From assembly GCF_017571495.1 (NCBI RefSeq), contig NZ_JAGETZ010000005.1, forward strand, positions 310,001-374,000: DNA of 64,000 nt, read 5' to 3'. Source of the stretch: Hymenobacter negativus (lineage in GTDB: Bacteria > Bacteroidota > Bacteroidia > Cytophagales > Hymenobacteraceae). A model generated the notes under the pieces. The model saw nothing but the letters and a program-made list of their open reading frames with translations, did no database searches and had not been told where the DNA came from. This document shows, piece by piece, positions 61,456 through 64,000 of this stretch. A program made the position numbers and the translations under genes. Every line of letters begins with the position of its first letter. Positions within the stretch are counted from its first letter, which is position 1.

Positions 61456-62696
61456 TTGCCACCGAATTTTTGCACGGCCGCCGCGAATTCCGGGTGTTGC
61501 GCGGCCGTTTCAGTCAGACTAAGGCCATCGACAGCCCCCTGCCAGGCTTGCTGCAGGGCTTGCACGCCAGCCGCCGGGCCCATGGGATGAGCCAGGATGC
61601 CGCCACCGGCCATATAGAGCAAGTCGGTGGTGCGGGTGCGACGGTAAGTTTCAAACGCCTGCCCACCCCACTGGCCCGACGACACCACCGGCAGCACCGA
61701 ATAGCCACCTAGCAGCGGCGTCTGGCAGGCTTCGATGGAAGCTACTACGCTGTCGTCCGATTCCCAGAACTTGTTCTGAATGCCGTTGACGTGCAGCTGG
61801 TCGACGCCCGCCAGCCGCCACAGCTTCTGGTAGGCGCGGAAGTCGATGCCCAGCAACGGGTGGCGCGTGAGCATGCCCCAGCCGTTGCGGTGCCCGTGAA
61901 TGGCCAGTGCCCGTTGGTCACAGATTTTGCGGGTGCCGGCCAGCCCCACGCTGTTGATGCTGACCATGGCGCAGGTGCCGCCGGCGCGCACCACGTACTC
62001 GTAGCGGCGCAGCATGTCGTCGATTTCCCCGCTGATGTTGAAGGCGTACATTACCTTCTTGCCGGTGCGGTCGGCATGACGGTTAATTACGGCCATCACG
62101 GTATCGACGCGGGCCTCGAAGGGCGAATTGGCGGCAGCCATTTGCAGCTCATCATCCTTTACGAAGTCGATGCCTGCCTCGGCCAGCGTCTGCACCAGGC
62201 CGGCGGTTTGCTCCGGCGTGAGGCCGATGCTGGGCTTGATGATGGTGCCAATGAGCGGCCGGCCCTGCACGCCAGTCAGTTCGCGGCAACCGTCCACGCC
62301 GAACGCCGGCCCGGTAAAATGCGCCGCGTACGAAGCCGGCACGTCAATATCCATCAGCTTCAGCCCCGTGAACTGTCGGATTTCATACAGGTTCCCTTGC
62401 AGCGTGGACACCAGCAGCGGGAGGTTGTACCCGAAATTTTCTACCGACCACGACACCCGCACCCGCGCCCGATGATACAGCCCGCTGCTACTCGTTGCAC
62501 CCGGAATGGCCGGCTCGCGCACCGTTTCCAACTCTTCCACCGACTCCACGCGGGCGGCGAAGCGCTGCTTGAGCTCGGCGGTTTCGCCCGGCACGGCGAC
62601 GAAGGTGCCGGAGGACTGCTCGCCTGCCAGCACGGCCGCCGCGTCTTCAGGACGGAAAGGGGTTTCGATGTAGTAGGCGGCGGTGATGCGTTCCAT
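61452..62696 (-). CDS. RuBisCO-like protein (form IV-type large subunit homologue)
   Basis: 414 residues from ATG 62696. RuBisCO large-subunit fold with most active-site positions kept. Glu26 and Asn102 match the N-domain Glu60/Asn123. Lys154 is in GTIIKPSIG. The carbamylated-lysine motif FVKDDE is intact (Lys180, Asp182, Glu183). His269-Arg270, His302 and Lys309 (QNKFWE) are present, as are the phosphate loops SSG and GGGILAHPMGPAAG. The second lysine of KPK (spinach Lys177) is Ser156, and the His298 position is Trp273, so it is not a CO2-fixing enzyme. Homologues decarboxylate or transcarboxylate phosphorylated 3-oxo acids (OiaX/OiaT in D-apionate catabolism). The stop overlaps the kinase ATG. 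An in-frame GTG (62723) at the edge of the upstream repeat would add VRFRRQNII; ATG is preferred. Confidence 0.93.
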   Translation of the reverse strand: MERITAAYYIETPFRPEDAAAVLAGEQSSGTFVAVPGETAELKQRFAARVESVEELETVREPAIPGATSSSGLYHRARVRVSWSVENFGYNLPLLVSTLQGNLYEIRQFTGLKLMDIDVPASYAAHFTGPAFGVDGCRELTGVQGRPLIGTIIKPSIGLTPEQTAGLVQTLAEAGIDFVKDDELQMAAANSPFEARVDTVMAVINRHADRTGKKVMYAFNISGEIDDMLRRYEYVVRAGGTCAMVSINSVGLAGTRKICDQRALAIHGHRNGWGMLTRHPLLGIDFRAYQKLWRLAGVDQLHVNGIQNKFWESDDSVVASIEACQTPLLGGYSVLPVVSSGQWGGQAFETYRRTRTTDLLYMAGGGILAHPMGPAAGVQALQQAWQGAVDGLSLTETAAQHPEFAAAVQKFGGK

Positions 62697-62717
62697 AATG
62701 ATATTCTGGCGGCGAAA

Positions 62718-62818
62718 CCTCACCCCCGGCCCCTCTCTCGCGGAGCGGGGAGCCATGGCGGCGCGGCTATCTAATTCGTCAGGCTCCCCGCTCCGCGAGA
62801 GAGGGGCCGGGGGTGAGG
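62718..62818. repeat. Perfect palindromic repeat PR-8 (37-bp arms) upstream of the RuBisCO-like gene
   Basis: Arms 62718-62754 and 62782-62818 are perfect complements (begin CCTCACCCCCGGCCCCTCTC, end GGGGCCGGGGGTGAGG) around a 27-bp loop. The longest and cleanest copy in the window, lying between the TIM-barrel gene and the RuBisCO-like gene. Confidence 0.95.
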
Positions 62819-62833
62819 TTTTGGGCGGAATGG

Positions 62834-63739
62834 TTACCCCTGAAAAATTGACTTCAAATAGGCCGCATTTGCTCCGAAATTCTTCTTCACGTTGCGGGCG
62901 TCGTTGGCGTCGCGCGAGCGTTCAATCACCAGCCAGCCTTGCCAGTTGATGTCGGACAGCGTTTGCTTCACCTTGTTCATATCCAGGCGCGTGTTGTTTT
63001 GCAGCCACACGCCATCCTCGTCCGTGGCATGGATTTGACAAATGCGCTTGCCGCCCAGAATCTTCAATTCCTGATGCAGGTCGCGGCCTTCCTTGAGCGG
63101 GTTCGAGAAGTTGAAGTAAATCTGGACGTTTTTCGAGCCGATTTCATTTAGCAGCGCGACTTCGCTGGTGGCATCCAGTGCAGTTTCGATGCCGACGATG
63201 ACGCCCGCTTTCTTGGCCATTTCGCCCACCACCTTCAACCGTTCCACGATGGCAGGGCGCAGTTCGGGGTTCTTGCGCAAGTCGCCCTGCGTGCCGAGGG
63301 GCAGGAAAGCCACCTTCACATTCAGCGCCTTCATGGTGTCGAGGCAGTCCTGAATCATGCGCTGGTAGGTGGGGCGGGTAGCGAAAGACTGGGCGTAGAA
63401 GCCGGTCATGGCCAGTGAGCAGATTTCTAGGTTAAGCTCCTTGGCCTTGTCGATGAATTGCTGGCGGATTTCGGGGTTGGCCAACTGGTTGTCGAAGGTT
63501 TCGCGCTGGCCCAGGCCGCCCATGTCTACCTCCACGCCGTCGGCCCCAATGTCTTTGGTGAGCTGTAAGGCCCCCAGTTTCTGCCGCTTCAGAATCATGA
63601 GGTCCACCACGGCGACTTTGTAGGTCAGCTTCTTTTTGGCAGGCGCGAGGGCGCTGGCCCAATTAGGCAGCAGCAGGCCAACAGTCAGCAGCGCGCTGGC
63701 GGATATGAAATCGCGGCGGGAAAAAGTCTCGTTTTTCAT
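62834..63739 (-). CDS. Tat-exported sugar phosphate isomerase/epimerase-like TIM barrel protein
   Basis: 301 residues from ATG 63739; a TTG precedes it. Twin-arginine signal MKNETFSRRDFISASALLTV with SRRDF. The xylose-isomerase-like TIM barrel (AP-endonuclease family 2) has LTKDIGADGVEVDMGGLGQR, LEICSLAMTGFYAQ, KVAFLPLGTQGD, VGIETALDATSE and ICQIHATDEDGVWLQ, with the metal-binding Glu, His and Glu (LVIERSRD) of the fold present. Tat export implies a cofactor or metal loaded in the cytoplasm and a periplasmic role. Its reaction is unknown: epimerisation, isomerisation or a lyase step on a sugar released by the esterase/GH enzymes is possible. It is separated from the RuBisCO-like gene by repeat PR-8. 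Confidence 0.88.
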   Translation of the reverse strand: MKNETFSRRDFISASALLTVGLLLPNWASALAPAKKKLTYKVAVVDLMILKRQKLGALQLTKDIGADGVEVDMGGLGQRETFDNQLANPEIRQQFIDKAKELNLEICSLAMTGFYAQSFATRPTYQRMIQDCLDTMKALNVKVAFLPLGTQGDLRKNPELRPAIVERLKVVGEMAKKAGVIVGIETALDATSEVALLNEIGSKNVQIYFNFSNPLKEGRDLHQELKILGGKRICQIHATDEDGVWLQNNTRLDMNKVKQTLSDINWQGWLVIERSRDANDARNVKKNFGANAAYLKSIFQG

Positions 63740-63751
63740 CAAAAAGCTGAT

Positions 63752-64000
63752 TTATTGCGGCTTATCGGTCCGGAAAGGCCGGGCGGGCAGCCCCGCTTCC
63801 GAAAACAGGTTGGGCTGCGCCACTTCGTCCCAGCCGAAGCGCACGGCCGTGGGCTGCTTCACTTGTGGCGCCGATACCAGCACCTGCGCGCCCTGAATGC
63901 GGGCCTGTGCCGGCACGAACACGCCATCGGGCCCGGCGATGGTGAAATCCGTCAGCGGCTTACCGTCCTTGCTTATCAAAGTCGCCGCCGAGGCAAATGA
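63752..64000 (-). CDS. Probable sialate O-acetylesterase, C-terminal end (5' end outside window)
   Basis: The last ~82 residues of an ORF that runs past the right edge of the window. The segment has LTDFTIAGPDGVFVPAQARI followed by VLVSAPQVKQPTAVRFGWD and ends AQPNLFSEAGLPARPFRTD. This is the typical terminal part of SASA-family sialate/carbohydrate O-acetylesterases in Bacteroidota, which remove acetyl groups from glycans. The catalytic region lies outside, so only the family can be proposed. Its stop is 12 bp before the Tat-exported TIM barrel gene, indicating one operon. Confidence 0.75.
   Translation of the reverse strand, partial: SFASAATLISKDGKPLTDFTIAGPDGVFVPAQARIQGAQVLVSAPQVKQPTAVRFGWDEVAQPNLFSEAGLPARPFRTDKPQ

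Noticed and set aside
61791..62774. Plus-strand ORF of 327 codons opposite the RuBisCO-like gene
   Set aside because: Antisense shadow; the opposite strand has an intact RuBisCO-like protein with conserved active-site residues.
1..64000. tRNA, rRNA, transposase, phage or defence genes
   Set aside because: None seen on either strand; every long frame with family motifs belongs to carbohydrate use, regulation, transport or surface proteins.

Overview
The window looks like a chromosome segment of a high-GC Bacteroidota, most likely Hymenobacter or a close relative. The reasons are two SusC/SusD pairs, a hybrid two-component sensor, type IX secretion C-terminal domains, a PID-CTERM protein, little visible Shine-Dalgarno sequence, and several families of short GC-rich palindromic repeats. 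It is almost entirely a carbohydrate-degradation region. The first gene (GH2) and the last gene (probable sialate O-acetylesterase) run off the window. No rRNA, tRNA, CRISPR array or transposase gene was seen.

Layout. (1) 1-7392, plus strand: partial GH2, a DUF4450 protein and a GH65-like protein, all secreted. (2) 7457-12656, minus strand: a response regulator with a degenerate receiver, a lone RND-type adaptor, a sensor kinase/response regulator pair and a CLC-F type fluoride antiporter. (3) 12869-19228: GH27, GH51 and two LacI-family regulators that meet tail to tail, with a perfect 16-bp operator-like palindrome in front of GH51. (4) 19838-39336: a polysaccharide utilisation locus with a hybrid sensor (periplasmic-binding-protein type), SusC/SusD, three alginate-lyase-fold proteins, GH88, a mannonate-oxidoreductase-type SDR and two GH2 enzymes. 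The enzyme set points to a uronate-containing polymer. (5) 39405-46431, minus strand: surface and type IX secreted proteins (SUMF-like, a GGIDDG-repeat protein, PID-CTERM, a large GH10 xylanase fusion). (6) 47099-57697, minus strand: DUF3826, SusC, SusD and five catabolic genes matching the non-phosphorylative L-fucose/L-rhamnose route, without the expected dehydratase. (7) 57983-64000, minus strand: a BASS transporter, an Asp/Glu-racemase-fold protein, a DUF1537 acid-sugar kinase, a RuBisCO-like protein, a Tat-exported TIM-barrel protein and the tail of an esterase.

How they work together: surface and periplasmic enzymes cut branched acidic plant-type polysaccharide, SusCD pairs import oligomers, PL/GH88/UxuB-like enzymes handle uronates, region 6 takes a 6-deoxyhexose to central metabolites, and region 7 probably takes an unusual sugar acid through phosphorylation followed by RuBisCO-like C-C chemistry.

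Two observations stand out. One is the RuBisCO-like/DUF1537/one-cysteine racemase/BASS cluster, a candidate undescribed acid-sugar pathway. The other is a palindromic repeat family whose end reads GTGAGGTTYCGCCG. It appears to have been captured as the start codon and basic n-region of secreted proteins: it gives the best start of two genes and lies in frame with the starts of three more.
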